DNA from: Dehalococcoidia bacterium
GTDB lineage: Bacteria > Chloroflexota > Dehalococcoidia > UBA2979
Length of the DNA: 36,963 bases
Assembly (NCBI GenBank): GCA_020845735.1
Contig: JADLFF010000080.1
Coordinates: 1-36,963 of the forward strand
Direction of reading: 5' to 3'
The position numbers and the translations under genes are program-made. Positions 25,270 to 33,609 of the stretch are shown here, piece after piece (positions within the stretch are counted from its first letter, which is position 1; each line of letters opens with the position of its first letter). Below the pieces are notes generated by a model. It was not told where the DNA came from, searched no databases, and worked only from the letters and a program-made list of their open reading frames with translations.

Positions 25270-26078
25270 CGGAGAACGTGGCGTCCGCGCCCGAGTCCCG
25301 CTACCTGCTGGCCGATCTGCAGGTCCACACCGCGCACGGTGACGGGATGGCCCACGCGCAGGACCTCCTCGATTACGTCGAGCGCGCCACGGACCTCGAC
25401 CTCATCGCGATCACCGACCACGACGATGTCGGCGGGGCGGTGCTCGCGGCCGATCTCCACGCGCGCGGCGGCTACTCGTTCGACCTCGTACCCGGCATCG
25501 AGGTGACGACGCGCTCGGGTCACCTCCTGGCGCTCTGGGTCACGGAGCCGATCGCCTCGTTCCACCCGCTCGAGGACACCATCGCTGCGATTCACCGCGC
25601 GGGCGGCCTCGCCATCATCCCGCACCCGTTCTCGATGGCAACGCGCTCGATCGGTCAGCGCCGCCTCGAACGCCTGCTCGCGACGGCAGACGTCGAGGCG
25701 CGGCCCGACGGCATCGAGGTGTCGAACCCGACGATCGCGGGTCGCCTCACCGGCAACCGGCCGCGCCAGCGCAACCGCGAGGCGTATGGCCTCGCGGAGA
25801 CGGGCGGCAGCGACGCCCACTTCCTCGAGGCGGTGGGCTCCGGCGTGACCGTGTTCGAGCGCCGCCCGGAGGAACGGTCGGGCGAGGCGCTCCGCCGCGC
25901 ACTCCTCGAGCGGCGGACCTGGGGCGATGTGCGCGCACACCCCACCCTGCGGCAGCTCGGCGCCCGACGGCTGCTCGCGCAACAGGTCATCGGGCTGTCG
26001 GTGACGCCTCGGAAGGTGGTGGGGCCACGGCTGCGAGGCCTCGCCGCGCGGTTCGGCACCCGGACGGCCGGCCGATGA
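25266..26078 (+). CDS. PHP-domain phosphoesterase
   Basis: 270 residues of the polymerase/histidinol-phosphatase fold. Metal-ligand motifs: DLQVHT (17-22), ITDHDD (49-54), PGIEVTT (E79), IIPHPF (H120) and GGSDAHF (D183, H185). The first motif is normally HxH; here the first histidine is Gln19. Known relatives hydrolyse histidinol phosphate, 3',5'-nucleotides or other phosphate esters. Its 4-nt overlaps on both sides (GTGA with the acyltransferase, ATGA with the PimA-like gene) tie it to the inositol-lipid pathway, where a phosphatase acting on phosphatidylinositol phosphate is the missing step. That assignment is a hypothesis. Confidence 0.85.
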   Translation: MTENVASAPESRYLLADLQVHTAHGDGMAHAQDLLDYVERATDLDLIAITDHDDVGGAVLAADLHARGGYSFDLVPGIEVTTRSGHLLALWVTEPIASFHPLEDTIAAIHRAGGLAIIPHPFSMATRSIGQRRLERLLATADVEARPDGIEVSNPTIAGRLTGNRPRQRNREAYGLAETGGSDAHFLEAVGSGVTVFERRPEERSGEALRRALLERRTWGDVRAHPTLRQLGARRLLAQQVIGLSVTPRKVVGPRLRGLAARFGTRTAGR

Positions 26079-27253
26079 AGATCGCTCTCGTGTCCCCCTA
26101 TGACTGGCTCACGCCCGGTGGGGTGAACAACCACATCGACCGGGCGGCGCGCAACTACGCCGAACGCGGCCACGATGTGCACATCGTCGCCCCGGCCAGC
26201 GGACCGGTCGACGACCCGCGGGTCTACGTCGCGGGTCGCCCGACGTCGGTGCCCGCGTCCGGCTCGGTGGCGCGCATTGCCCTCGATCCCTTCGTCGGCT
26301 GGCGCGTGTCCGAGTACCTGGGCCAACACCGCTTCGAGGTGGTCCACGTCCACGAGCCACTGATGCCCACGCTGCCGATCCACGCGCTCCGCCACTCGAG
26401 GACGGCAAACCCGAACGTCGTGAACGTGGGCACGTTCCACGCCCACCGCGAGAACGGCAACCGCCTCTACGGCTACGGCCGACGACTCCTGAAGCGCTGG
26501 TACAGCGAGCTCGATGGCAAGATCGCGGTCTCACCGCCCGCCGCCCGGTTCGTCAGCGCCTACTTCCGAGGCTTCTACAACATCATCCCCAACGGCGTGG
26601 ACCTCGAGCGGTGGAACCACCCCTCGATCCGCCCGATCCCCGAGTTCGACGACGGCATGCTGAACATCCTCTACGTCGGCCGCGCCGAGAAGCGCAAGGG
26701 CCTCGATGTCCTGTTGCGGGCCTTCGCGATGGTGAACGCCCGCCAGTGGAACACGCGGCTCCTCGTGGTCGGCCCTGACTCGAGGCGGCGCCGACGCCTG
26801 CGCGCCCAGGTCGAGCAGCACAACCAGCGAGGCGTGGTCTTCATCGATAGCCCCACGGACGCCGAGCTGCCGCGGTGGCACCGCACCGCCCACGTGTTCT
26901 GCTCGCCGGCGACCGGAAACGAGTCGCAGGGCATCGTGCTGCTCGAGGCGATGGCGGCCGGCCTCCCGGTCGTGGCGTCCAACATCGATGGCTACGCGTC
27001 GGTCATCACCCACGGCGCAGACGGCATCCTGGTGCGCCCGCAGGACTCGATGTCGCTGGCGAATGCGCTCAGCGCTCTGGTGCGCGATGCTGATGCGCGC
27101 GCCGCCCTCGGGCAGGGGGGCCAGCTGCGTGCTCAGTCGTATTCGTGGGAACGCGTGACGCAGCGTATCCTGTCGTATTACGAACGGCTGATCGAGGAGA
27201 AGCAGGACCTCTCTGGCGCGCTCGCGAGGCGCAGGGTGGCGGTGAAACCATGA
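26075..27253 (+). CDS. pimA: GT4 glycosyltransferase, PimA-like (phosphatidylinositol mannosyltransferase)
   Basis: 392 residues of the GT-B fold. It follows mycobacterial PimA block by block: SPYDWLTPGGVNNHI at the N-terminus, APAS, GSVARI, VVHVHEPLMPTLP, TFHAH, IPNGVDLERW, VGRAEKRKGLDVLL and the sugar-nucleotide motif ESQGIVLLEAMAAGLPVVAS (E at about 283). PimA transfers mannose from GDP-mannose to phosphatidyl-myo-inositol on the cytoplasmic face. An additional C-terminal tail is basic (ALARRRVAVK), which suits membrane binding. The donor and acceptor are inferred from similarity and from neighbouring ino1 and phosphatidyltransferase genes; other GT4 activities remain possible. ATGA overlaps join it to both neighbours. 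Confidence 0.85.
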   Translation: MKIALVSPYDWLTPGGVNNHIDRAARNYAERGHDVHIVAPASGPVDDPRVYVAGRPTSVPASGSVARIALDPFVGWRVSEYLGQHRFEVVHVHEPLMPTLPIHALRHSRTANPNVVNVGTFHAHRENGNRLYGYGRRLLKRWYSELDGKIAVSPPAARFVSAYFRGFYNIIPNGVDLERWNHPSIRPIPEFDDGMLNILYVGRAEKRKGLDVLLRAFAMVNARQWNTRLLVVGPDSRRRRRLRAQVEQHNQRGVVFIDSPTDAELPRWHRTAHVFCSPATGNESQGIVLLEAMAAGLPVVASNIDGYASVITHGADGILVRPQDSMSLANALSALVRDADARAALGQGGQLRAQSYSWERVTQRILSYYERLIEEKQDLSGALARRRVAVKP

Positions 27254-27900
27254 ACTTCAAACTGATGCCGCACCGCCCGCCCTCCGCTGCGATCGCGCCC
27301 GTGATCCGGGCCATGGCCGCTGCGGGCATCACGCCCAACATGGTGAGCGTCGTCGGGTTCGCCGGCACCGCCGCCGCCGCCGCCCTCGTCGCCACGGGCC
27401 ATCTCTTCTGGGGCGGTCTGCTGCTCCTGCTCGCGAGTGCCCTCGACTTCCTCGATGGCGGCCTGGCCCGCGCGACCGGCCAGTCCACCAAGTTCGGTGG
27501 CGTCCTCGACTCCACGCTCGACCGGCTGTCCGAGGCGGTCCTGCTCTTCGGCATCCAGTGGTACGCGATCACGCACGGCATGACCGTCGAGGCGATGCTC
27601 TCCTTCGTCGCCGTCGTCGGGTCGCTCATGGTCTCGTACGTACGCGCGCGCGTGGAGGCGGCAGGCGGTCAGCTCACCGATGGCATCTTCACGCGCCCCG
27701 AGCGCGTCGTCGTCCTCGTGGCTGCCCTCATCACGGGCTACCTCAACGTAGGCCTCTGGGTCCTCGCCATCGTGAGCGTGTTCACCGCCGGGCAGCGACT
27801 CTGGCTCGCACAGTGGGCCGTGTCAGACGCGCCCCCGAGGCCAACGAGGCCACCCCGCCCGAGCCGGGCGCGACGCCTCGCCACGCCTCGCGAGCGGTAA
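27250..27900 (+). CDS. pgsA: CDP-alcohol phosphatidyltransferase, likely phosphatidylinositol phosphate synthase
   Basis: 216 residues, an integral membrane enzyme with about six helices. The full CDP-alcohol phosphotransferase motif D-x2-DG-x2-AR-x8-G-x3-D-x3-D is present with D66, D69, A73/R74, G83, D87 and D91. In this locus the acceptor is expected to be inositol 3-phosphate (made by Ino1), giving phosphatidylinositol phosphate from CDP-diacylglycerol. A glycerophosphate acceptor (ordinary PgsA) is the main alternative. ATG 27250 overlaps the PimA-like stop as ATGA. The Pro/Arg-rich C-terminus is cytoplasmic. Confidence 0.88.
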   Translation: MNFKLMPHRPPSAAIAPVIRAMAAAGITPNMVSVVGFAGTAAAAALVATGHLFWGGLLLLLASALDFLDGGLARATGQSTKFGGVLDSTLDRLSEAVLLFGIQWYAITHGMTVEAMLSFVAVVGSLMVSYVRARVEAAGGQLTDGIFTRPERVVVLVAALITGYLNVGLWVLAIVSVFTAGQRLWLAQWAVSDAPPRPTRPPRPSRARRLATPRER

Positions 27901-27908
27901 CAACCCAC

Positions 27909-28721
27909 ATGCCGATCATCCCCAGGCCGGACCAGGTCGCGATCGCGCAACATCTGATCGAGCACCTCGCGGGTCGCGTCGGCATCGATGTCTGGACGCG
28001 CCCCGAGTCCGGCATCCTGCTCCCGGACCGCGATCCGAGCGAGCACTGCGACGACGTCGTCACGGTCATGCGCGAGCTGGTCTCGCTGCACTCGTCGCTG
28101 TCGGTCACGCGCTACGACCTCGAAAAGCACGCCGCACGCGCCGCCGAGGAGGGCATCGAGCGCGCACCAACCACGGTCCTCCGCGGCCACGGCGCGCGCC
28201 TCCACTTCGTGGGCTACTTCTCGGGACTGCTGTTCCCCGTCTTCGTCGACTCGATCGTCCTCGTGGGTGCGGGCGCGACACCGCTGCAACCGGAGTCGCG
28301 AGTGGCGCTCGCCGGGATCACGATGCCGGTCACCCTCGAGTTGCTGGTGGCGCCGTACGACCCGCTCTCCGCGTACCTGCTGCGCCTCGCATCGGCCGTC
28401 GCGGTCGAGCAGCACGCGATCCGCCTCGTCGCGACGGAGATGTCGGAGTTCCCCATCCTCGCCGGGCAGCGCTCACTCGCCGAGGTGCCCACGACGATCA
28501 TCAACGGCCGTCGCTTCTCAGGCCTGTTCTCGGAGGCTGAGCTCGTCGAGCAGCTCCGGCGCATCGTCGAGGGCAACAACGAGCCCGTGATCCGCGAGCG
28601 GACGGCCGCCAGCCCCTACCTCACCGCCGACGAGGCTCGCGCGATGGCCCTCGGCGCCCAGCCTCCCGAGGAGCCTACCATCGCCGAGTCGCCCTCGGGG
28701 CTGATCATTCCGGGGCGCTAG
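27909..28721 (+). CDS. Double thioredoxin-fold protein lacking redox cysteines (PDO-like)
   Basis: 270 residues. Two tandem thioredoxin-like units can be traced against the archaeal/bacterial protein disulfide oxidoreductases: each has the strand before the active site and the cis-proline (RAPTTV, P87; EVPTTIING, P194). In the second unit the expected CPxC reads DPLS (151-154). In the first, only one cysteine (C47 in SEHCDDV) remains, the sole cysteine of the protein. A disulfide redox role is therefore unlikely; a structural or binding role is more likely. It starts 8 nt after the phosphatidyltransferase and probably belongs to that operon. The family call rests on pattern reading. Confidence 0.7.
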   Translation: MPIIPRPDQVAIAQHLIEHLAGRVGIDVWTRPESGILLPDRDPSEHCDDVVTVMRELVSLHSSLSVTRYDLEKHAARAAEEGIERAPTTVLRGHGARLHFVGYFSGLLFPVFVDSIVLVGAGATPLQPESRVALAGITMPVTLELLVAPYDPLSAYLLRLASAVAVEQHAIRLVATEMSEFPILAGQRSLAEVPTTIINGRRFSGLFSEAELVEQLRRIVEGNNEPVIRERTAASPYLTADEARAMALGAQPPEEPTIAESPSGLIIPGR

Positions 28722-28733
28722 GCGCCGGCCCTT

Positions 28734-28746
28734 GCCCCCTCGGGGC
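28734..28746 (+). terminator. Possible GC hairpin after the inositol-lipid operon
   Basis: GCCCC-CTC-GGGGC forms a 5-bp stem with a 3-nt loop 13 nt after the thioredoxin-fold gene. No T-run follows. Weak. Confidence 0.25.
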
Positions 28747-28793
28747 GCGACCAACCTCGGAGTGGCAAAGCCGCGGAGCCAGCGGAGTCACCG

Positions 28794-29246
28794 ATGTCCG
28801 TGAAGCGCATGGATAACGTCGGCATCGTGGTCCAGGACCTCGACGCCGCCATCGCGTTCTTCACGGAGCTTGGCCTCGTCCTCGAAGGTCGTGCTCCCAT
28901 CGAGGGGGACTGGGCCGAGGGCGTCACGGGCCTCCAGGGCATGCGCGTCGAGATCGCGATGATGCGCACACCGGACGGCCACGGCCGCCTCGAGCTGTCC
29001 CGGTTCCTCGCACCCCCGGTGGTCGCCGATCACCGCTCGGCCCCGGTGAATGCCCTCGGGTACCTGCGCGTCATGTTCGCCGTGGACGACATCGACGACA
29101 CGCTCGCGCGACTCGCACGGCACGGCGCCGAGCTCGTGGGCGACGTGGTGCGGTACCTCGATGCGTACCGCCTCTGCTACCTCCGGGGCCCCGAGGGCAT
29201 CCTCATCGGGCTCGCCGAGGAGCTCGCGCCACCAATGACCGGCTGA
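28794..29246 (+). CDS. VOC (glyoxalase/bleomycin resistance) superfamily protein
   Basis: 150 residues with two beta-alpha-beta-beta-beta units. The first starts RMDNVGIVVQDLDAAIAFF and the second LGYLRVMFAVDDIDDTLARL, ending in GPEGILIGLAEEL, whose glutamate is a usual metal ligand. Members are lyases, isomerases or dioxygenases; no substrate can be named. The ATG has GGAG 6 nt upstream. It is separated by 72 bp from the preceding operon. Confidence 0.87.
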   Translation: MSVKRMDNVGIVVQDLDAAIAFFTELGLVLEGRAPIEGDWAEGVTGLQGMRVEIAMMRTPDGHGRLELSRFLAPPVVADHRSAPVNALGYLRVMFAVDDIDDTLARLARHGAELVGDVVRYLDAYRLCYLRGPEGILIGLAEELAPPMTG

Positions 29247-29254
29247 CACGCGTC

Positions 29255-29275
29255 GCGCCCTCGATAGCCGGGCGC
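29255..29275. terminator. Hairpin between convergent VOC and peptidase genes
   Basis: GCGCCC pairs with GGGCGC around a 9-nt loop in the 37-bp gap between convergent stops. There is no strong T-tract in either direction. Probable two-way transcript end. Confidence 0.3.
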
Positions 29276-29283
29276 CGCCGCGA

Positions 29284-30696
29284 TTACCCCTCGGTCGGCG
29301 CAGGCTTCCGCCGCAGGAGCATGAACGCGCCTCCGCCGAGGGCGAGCGCCAGCAGGACGGTTCCCGCGAGCACGGCGATCCCCGAGGCGGGCAGCCCACC
29401 ACCGCGCACCTCGGGCGCGGTGCCCTCACCGGTGGTGCCCGGCTGCGACTGCGGCGGCACGCTCGTGGCCTGTCCCGACGAGGATCCGGACGGAACGCCG
29501 AGGGGTGGCCGTGTCGCCTCGGTCACGGGCCCCGCACCGGCGGCAGGCGTCGCGAACGTAAGCTCGGGGAGGTTCTTCGACTTCCGCCACTCATTGTACA
29601 GCCCGTTCTGGTCGAACCCGTAGACCTTCTGCAGCGCATCATCCATCGAGGTGCCCGCGCGGAAGGTGCGATACAGCTCCGCGAACCGCGCCTGCCCGTA
29701 CGTCTTGATCAGGTGGTCGACGGTCGAGAACGCCTGCCCGTAGAAGAGGTTCACCTCCTCGGGACGGTTGGTGGCAGACTGCATCGAGCGCAGGTTCAAC
29801 GTGGAGTCGCCCATCAGCGCCAGCGCCAGCGCTCCGAGGTAGCCGCTACCCGGCGAGCCCTGCGCCCAGACGGCCGTGCCCTCGTCGATCCACGAGGGGA
29901 GCTGCGCGAAGGGCCCATCTCCGGCCACGTGGGTCACGATGTGGCCCACCTCGTGGCGCACGACATCCACGTCGGGGACGAACACGAGCACGAGGTCCGG
30001 CGCCACGCGCGTGCCTCCGGTCTGCACCGTGGCGTCGAACGAGCGGCCTCGCGGACGCTGGGCCGCCTCGCCGTCTGACTCCGACGCGTACACAACGACC
30101 TTGATCGGGTACGTCACGCGCGTCTCGAGGAGGTCACCCGTCTGCCTCAGGCTGACCGTGGTCGCATCGAGGGCGATCTGGGCGCGGCTCTCGTTCGCGC
30201 CGTACCAGTACACGGTCACCGGCGGCGCGGTGCCCTCGGTGCGACTCCGCCACTGGTACCGCCCGTCGAGGAACACGAACTCCTTCTCGGGCCCGCTGAC
30301 CTTCGCGCCGGTGCTGTCCTCGAACTCCCAGTGGTAGCTGAAGCTCGAACCCACCGGGATGTAGCGCTCGGAGCCGTTCGTGGTCAGCGAGTAGGACACG
30401 TCGATCTCGTTGCCCGGCGAGACCGGCACCTCGCCGCCCCCGCCGACATCGGCGTCCGGGTTCTTCACCTTGTAGACCAGGCGCGCGCTCTTGAGGCCGG
30501 CCGCGGCCCGCACTCGGGCGGTGAAGACGAGGCTCGCCGGGTTGTCCGCTCGCTCCGACTGGCTGACGAGCTCGATCGTGTCGGCGCTCGCCGGCTCGGC
30601 CGCCAGACCGACGAGCACGAGCGCCAGCATCGAGGCGAGCAGGGCGAGCGTCGCCGCTCCTCGGACGCGTCCCGGAACGCGCGGAACTCGGATCAC
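29284..30696 (-). CDS. Secreted, membrane-anchored peptidase MA-like protein
   Basis: 470 residues. The GTG start at 30694-30696 has AGGAGG 6 nt upstream. A Sec signal peptide (ALLASMLALVLVGLAAEPASA) is followed by a beta-rich domain, then a gluzincin-like metallopeptidase domain with HEVGH (H248, E249, H252) and the downstream WIDEGTAVW (E272), the usual third zinc ligand. A Pro/Ser/Gly-rich linker and a C-terminal transmembrane helix (GIAVLAGTVLLALALGGGAF) with basic end RRK complete a cell-surface architecture. The active-site residues look intact, so a protease is plausible; the substrate is unknown. Confidence 0.85.
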   Translation of the reverse strand: MIRVPRVPGRVRGAATLALLASMLALVLVGLAAEPASADTIELVSQSERADNPASLVFTARVRAAAGLKSARLVYKVKNPDADVGGGGEVPVSPGNEIDVSYSLTTNGSERYIPVGSSFSYHWEFEDSTGAKVSGPEKEFVFLDGRYQWRSRTEGTAPPVTVYWYGANESRAQIALDATTVSLRQTGDLLETRVTYPIKVVVYASESDGEAAQRPRGRSFDATVQTGGTRVAPDLVLVFVPDVDVVRHEVGHIVTHVAGDGPFAQLPSWIDEGTAVWAQGSPGSGYLGALALALMGDSTLNLRSMQSATNRPEEVNLFYGQAFSTVDHLIKTYGQARFAELYRTFRAGTSMDDALQKVYGFDQNGLYNEWRKSKNLPELTFATPAAGAGPVTEATRPPLGVPSGSSSGQATSVPPQSQPGTTGEGTAPEVRGGGLPASGIAVLAGTVLLALALGGGAFMLLRRKPAPTEG

Positions 30697-30754
30697 GTGT
30701 CGCCTCCTGCGGCGGTCGCGCCGCGCGTCCACCGAACCGCTCTCGAGGACCCCG

Positions 30755-31886
30755 CTACGCGCTCTGCGCCTCGTCCGCCCCAACCTGCGAGGTGAGGTAC
30801 GCACGCATGAACGGGTCGAGCGCGCCATCGAGGACGCGCGTGGTGTCGCTCGTCTCCTCGCCGGTGCGCAGGTCCTTCACCATCTTGTACGGCTGGAGCA
30901 CATACGAACGGATCTGATTGCCCCAGCCAGGCTCGACGTGCACGCCTCTGATCTTCGCACGCTCGGCCTCGCGCTTCTCGAGCTCCAGCTCGAGGAGCCG
31001 CGACTTGAGCACGAGCATCGCCGATTCCTTGTTGCGCCCCTGCGAGCGCTCGTTCTGACAGGTCACCACGATGCCCGTCGGCAGGTGGGTGATCCGCACG
31101 GCGGTGTCGTTCTTCTGCACGTTCTGGCCACCGTGGCCACTGGCCCGGTAGGTGTCGATGCGGAGGTCGTCGGGCGCGATCTCGATGTCGATGTCCTCGG
31201 CATCCTCGGCCTCGGGCATCACCTCGACGAGCGCGAACGAGGTGTGACGGGACGCCGAGGCGTCGAACGGCGAGATGCGCACCAGGCGGTGCACGCCGCG
31301 CTCGGACTTCAGGAGGCCGTACGCATACTCCCCGACGATGCGCACCTCGACGGACTTGACGCCCGCCTCCTCCCCCGAGGAGATGGCGAGGATCTCGGTC
31401 TTGAATCGATGCTGCTCCGCCCAGCGGAGGTACATCCGCAGCAGCATCTCGGCCCAGTCCTGGGCCTCGGTGCCGCCGGCGCCCGCATGCACCGAGAGCA
31501 CGGCGTGGCGCCGGTCGTACTGCGCGCCGAGCATCAGGCCCAGCTCGAGGTCGGCGAAGCGGGTCTCGATGGCCGCGAGCTCGCCCTCGATGTCCGTGGC
31601 GAGGGCAGGGCGCTCGTCCTCGGGCGCCTCGGTCGCCAGCTCGATCAACCCCTCGAGGTCGCCGATCTCGCGCTCGAAGTCGGCCCACGTCGTGAGCGTG
31701 CCCTCGAGGCGTGACAGCTCCTGCAGGACCTTCTGCGCGTGCTGCTGGTCGTTCCAGAGGTCGGGGGACTGCGCCTGCGCCCTCAGCGGGACGAGGCGCG
31801 CCTCGATGCCCGGGAGGTCAAAGGCGCCCCCGTACGTCGTCGAAGCGGGCGCGGAGGACGGCCAACCGGCCGAGCAGTTCTTCCAT
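30755..31886 (-). CDS. prfB: Peptide chain release factor 2, expressed by programmed +1 frameshift
   Basis: Recognises UGA and UAA stop codons. The zero-frame starts at ATG 31884-31886 (MEELLGRLAVLRARFDDVRG) and meets an in-frame TGA at 31818-31820 after 22 codons. Slipping +1 on CTT-TGA continues as DLPGIEARL in the main frame for 354 more residues (376 total). The SPF anticodon tripeptide is at 205-207 and the catalytic GGQ at 252-254, nearly the same positions as in E. coli RF2. The alternative uninterrupted upstream reading (MSDWRSCLCF...) is an artefact. No SelB-type recoding is needed to explain the TGA. Confidence 0.97.
31817..31832 (-). promoter_or_regulatory. prfB programmed +1 frameshift site
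   Basis: The minus-strand sequence is CGGGGGCGCCTTTGAC: a Shine-Dalgarno-like GGGGG, three spacer bases, the slippery CTT, then TGA followed by C, a poor termination context. It matches the classical RF2 autoregulatory site, in which scarce RF2 favours the frameshift. Confidence 0.95.
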
Positions 31887-31995
31887 ACACCCATGTTCGC
31901 ATGTCGGAAGCACAGGCACGATCGCCAGTCGCTCAAGGTAGATCGAGGGCGGGGCGCCTCAGTCGTCGTCGCCTGCGCACCTTGCGACCACGAGC

Positions 31996-32658
31996 GTGAA
32001 GCCTCAGGCTCGCGTCATGTGGGTACTGACCCTGCTACTCGTGCCGTCGAGCCTGGCAAGCCTGGTGGTTATCGTTGTCTGGCTCGTCCCGGAACTACAG
32101 CTCGCGTGGGCGCACGGGACTAACGAGGACCAAACCGAGGAGACGCCGAGCACGTACCCGGATCGCGGCAGCGAATTCGTGCTGGCGGCCGCGCTCGCGC
32201 AACTCGGAACGCTCGACGCGCAGGCCAACGCGCTCGATGAGAAGCTCGGTCACGTCGCGGCCGTGTCGAGTGCCGGGCTGGCCTTGCTACTTGCCGTCGT
32301 TCTCGCGGCGAACTCCGAAGAGACTAGCTTCGTAACACTACAACCGCGCGAGCGAGCCGCGATGGCGCTCGCGGGTCTGGCGTTCCTCGTCGCGCTCGTT
32401 CATGTCCTGCTGGGTTGGTGGCTGCCGCGCGGCTTCCATCTCGGTCCGGATCTCGGAGTCGTACGAAAGAACCTCGCCGACGGTTACGACGTGGAGAGCG
32501 TTCGGTGGGCCGTCATCGCTTCGATCGAGCGCTCGATCGCATACAACGAGAACCAGCTGCGAACGAAGCATGCTGCAGCCAGAATTGGCTACCTGGCCAT
32601 GGTGTTCGGCGCGGGCATGAGCGTCCTTGCCGGTATGGCGCTCACTGGGCGTCCGTAG
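31996..32658 (+). CDS. Unrecognised four-helix membrane protein
   Basis: 220 residues. Predicted helices at about 8-31, 88-106, 121-142 and 196-215, with a soluble stretch (about 145-195) between helices three and four that contains ESVRWAVIASIERSIAYNENQL and RTKHAAARI. The arrangement of an amphipathic helix ending N-x2-QL-x-x-K before the last helix recalls membrane effectors of antiphage systems (Pycsar TM, SLATT), but no family can be claimed. GTG 31996 or ATG 32017 may be the start. GC content and codon choice are lower than in the neighbours, which suggests transfer. Confidence 0.65.
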   Translation: MKPQARVMWVLTLLLVPSSLASLVVIVVWLVPELQLAWAHGTNEDQTEETPSTYPDRGSEFVLAAALAQLGTLDAQANALDEKLGHVAAVSSAGLALLLAVVLAANSEETSFVTLQPRERAAMALAGLAFLVALVHVLLGWWLPRGFHLGPDLGVVRKNLADGYDVESVRWAVIASIERSIAYNENQLRTKHAAARIGYLAMVFGAGMSVLAGMALTGRP

Positions 32659-32733
32659 AGGGTCCCCCTTGGTGGCGCCGGTCCGCCGATCGCTGGAGGC
32701 GTTCCCGAACTCCGCGAACAGACGCGGCCTCGA

Positions 32734-33609
32734 CTAGCCTCCTGCTGCCCGCAGGGTGTTGGAGATCACCATCGTCACGGTCATGGGGCCCACGCCGCCC
32801 GGCACGGGCGTGATCGCCGAGGCCACCTCGGACACCGAGGCGTAGTCGACGTCACCGACGAGGCGCGAGCCGCTCTTCCGGCTCGCGTCGGCGATGCGGT
32901 TCACCCCCACATCGATGACCACCGCGCCGGGGCGCACCATCGAGGCGTCCACCATCCCCGGCACGCCCGCGGCCACGACCAGGATCTCCGCCTCGCGGGT
33001 CACGACCCCGAGGTCCCTCGTGCCGGTGTGCGCGATCGTGACGGTGGCGTTGGCGCCGGCCCCTCGCTGCGAGAGCAGCACGGACAGCGGCCGCCCGACG
33101 AGCATCGAGCGGCCCACGATCACGACTCGGGCGCCCGCAGGGTCGTTCCCGGTCCGCAGCAGCATCTGCTGCACGCCGAGGGGGGTCGCGGGGACGGTGT
33201 ACGGGGAGCCCTCCATGAGCAGCCCAAGGTTGTAGGGGTGCAGTCCATCGACGTCCTTGCGCGGGTCGATGGCACGGACGATGACCTGCTCGTCGACCTG
33301 CGGCGGCAGCGGCAGCTGTACGAGGATGCCCGTGACGCTGGCGTCCTCGTTGAGGCGTTGCACCTCGGCGAGCACGCGGTCATGCGAGGTCTCCGCGGGC
33401 AGCCGGATGGTGTCCGAGTCCATGCCGGCCTCGGCGCAGCCCTGGGTCTTGCTCTTCACGTAGGACTGCGAGCCGGGGTCGTCCCCCACGAGGACGGCGA
33501 CGAGCTTCGGGCGCCGGTGGCCGGCGGCCATGTGCGCGCGCACGCGCTCGGCGATCTCCGCGCGCACCTCCGAGGCCATCGCCGCCCCATCGATGATCCG
33601 TGCCGACAT
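32734..33609 (-). CDS. folD: Methylenetetrahydrofolate dehydrogenase/cyclohydrolase
   Basis: 291 residues; bifunctional enzyme that interconverts 5,10-methylene- and 10-formyl-tetrahydrofolate with NADP. Signatures: the SQSYVKSKTQGCAEAG segment with the catalytic lysine, GILVQLPLP, DPRKDVDGLHPYN, the NADP-binding VVIVGRSMLVGRP and the C-terminal PVPGGVGPMTVTMV. The ATG at 33607-33609 has a G-run 6 nt upstream. It links to serine metabolism (one-carbon units) at the other end of the window. It lies between two apparently accessory genes. Confidence 0.97.
   Translation of the reverse strand: MSARIIDGAAMASEVRAEIAERVRAHMAAGHRRPKLVAVLVGDDPGSQSYVKSKTQGCAEAGMDSDTIRLPAETSHDRVLAEVQRLNEDASVTGILVQLPLPPQVDEQVIVRAIDPRKDVDGLHPYNLGLLMEGSPYTVPATPLGVQQMLLRTGNDPAGARVVIVGRSMLVGRPLSVLLSQRGAGANATVTIAHTGTRDLGVVTREAEILVVAAGVPGMVDASMVRPGAVVIDVGVNRIADASRKSGSRLVGDVDYASVSEVASAITPVPGGVGPMTVTMVISNTLRAAGG

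Noticed and set aside
29284..29340. LPxTG-like sorting signal at the C-terminus of the secreted peptidase
   Set aside because: The helix and basic end resemble a sorting tail, but the preceding residues (GGGLPASG) give only a weak LPxxG match, and no sortase gene is in view.
31818..31820. In-frame TGA as a selenocysteine codon
   Set aside because: The RF2 frameshift site explains it fully, and no conserved Cys/Sec position exists there in RF2.
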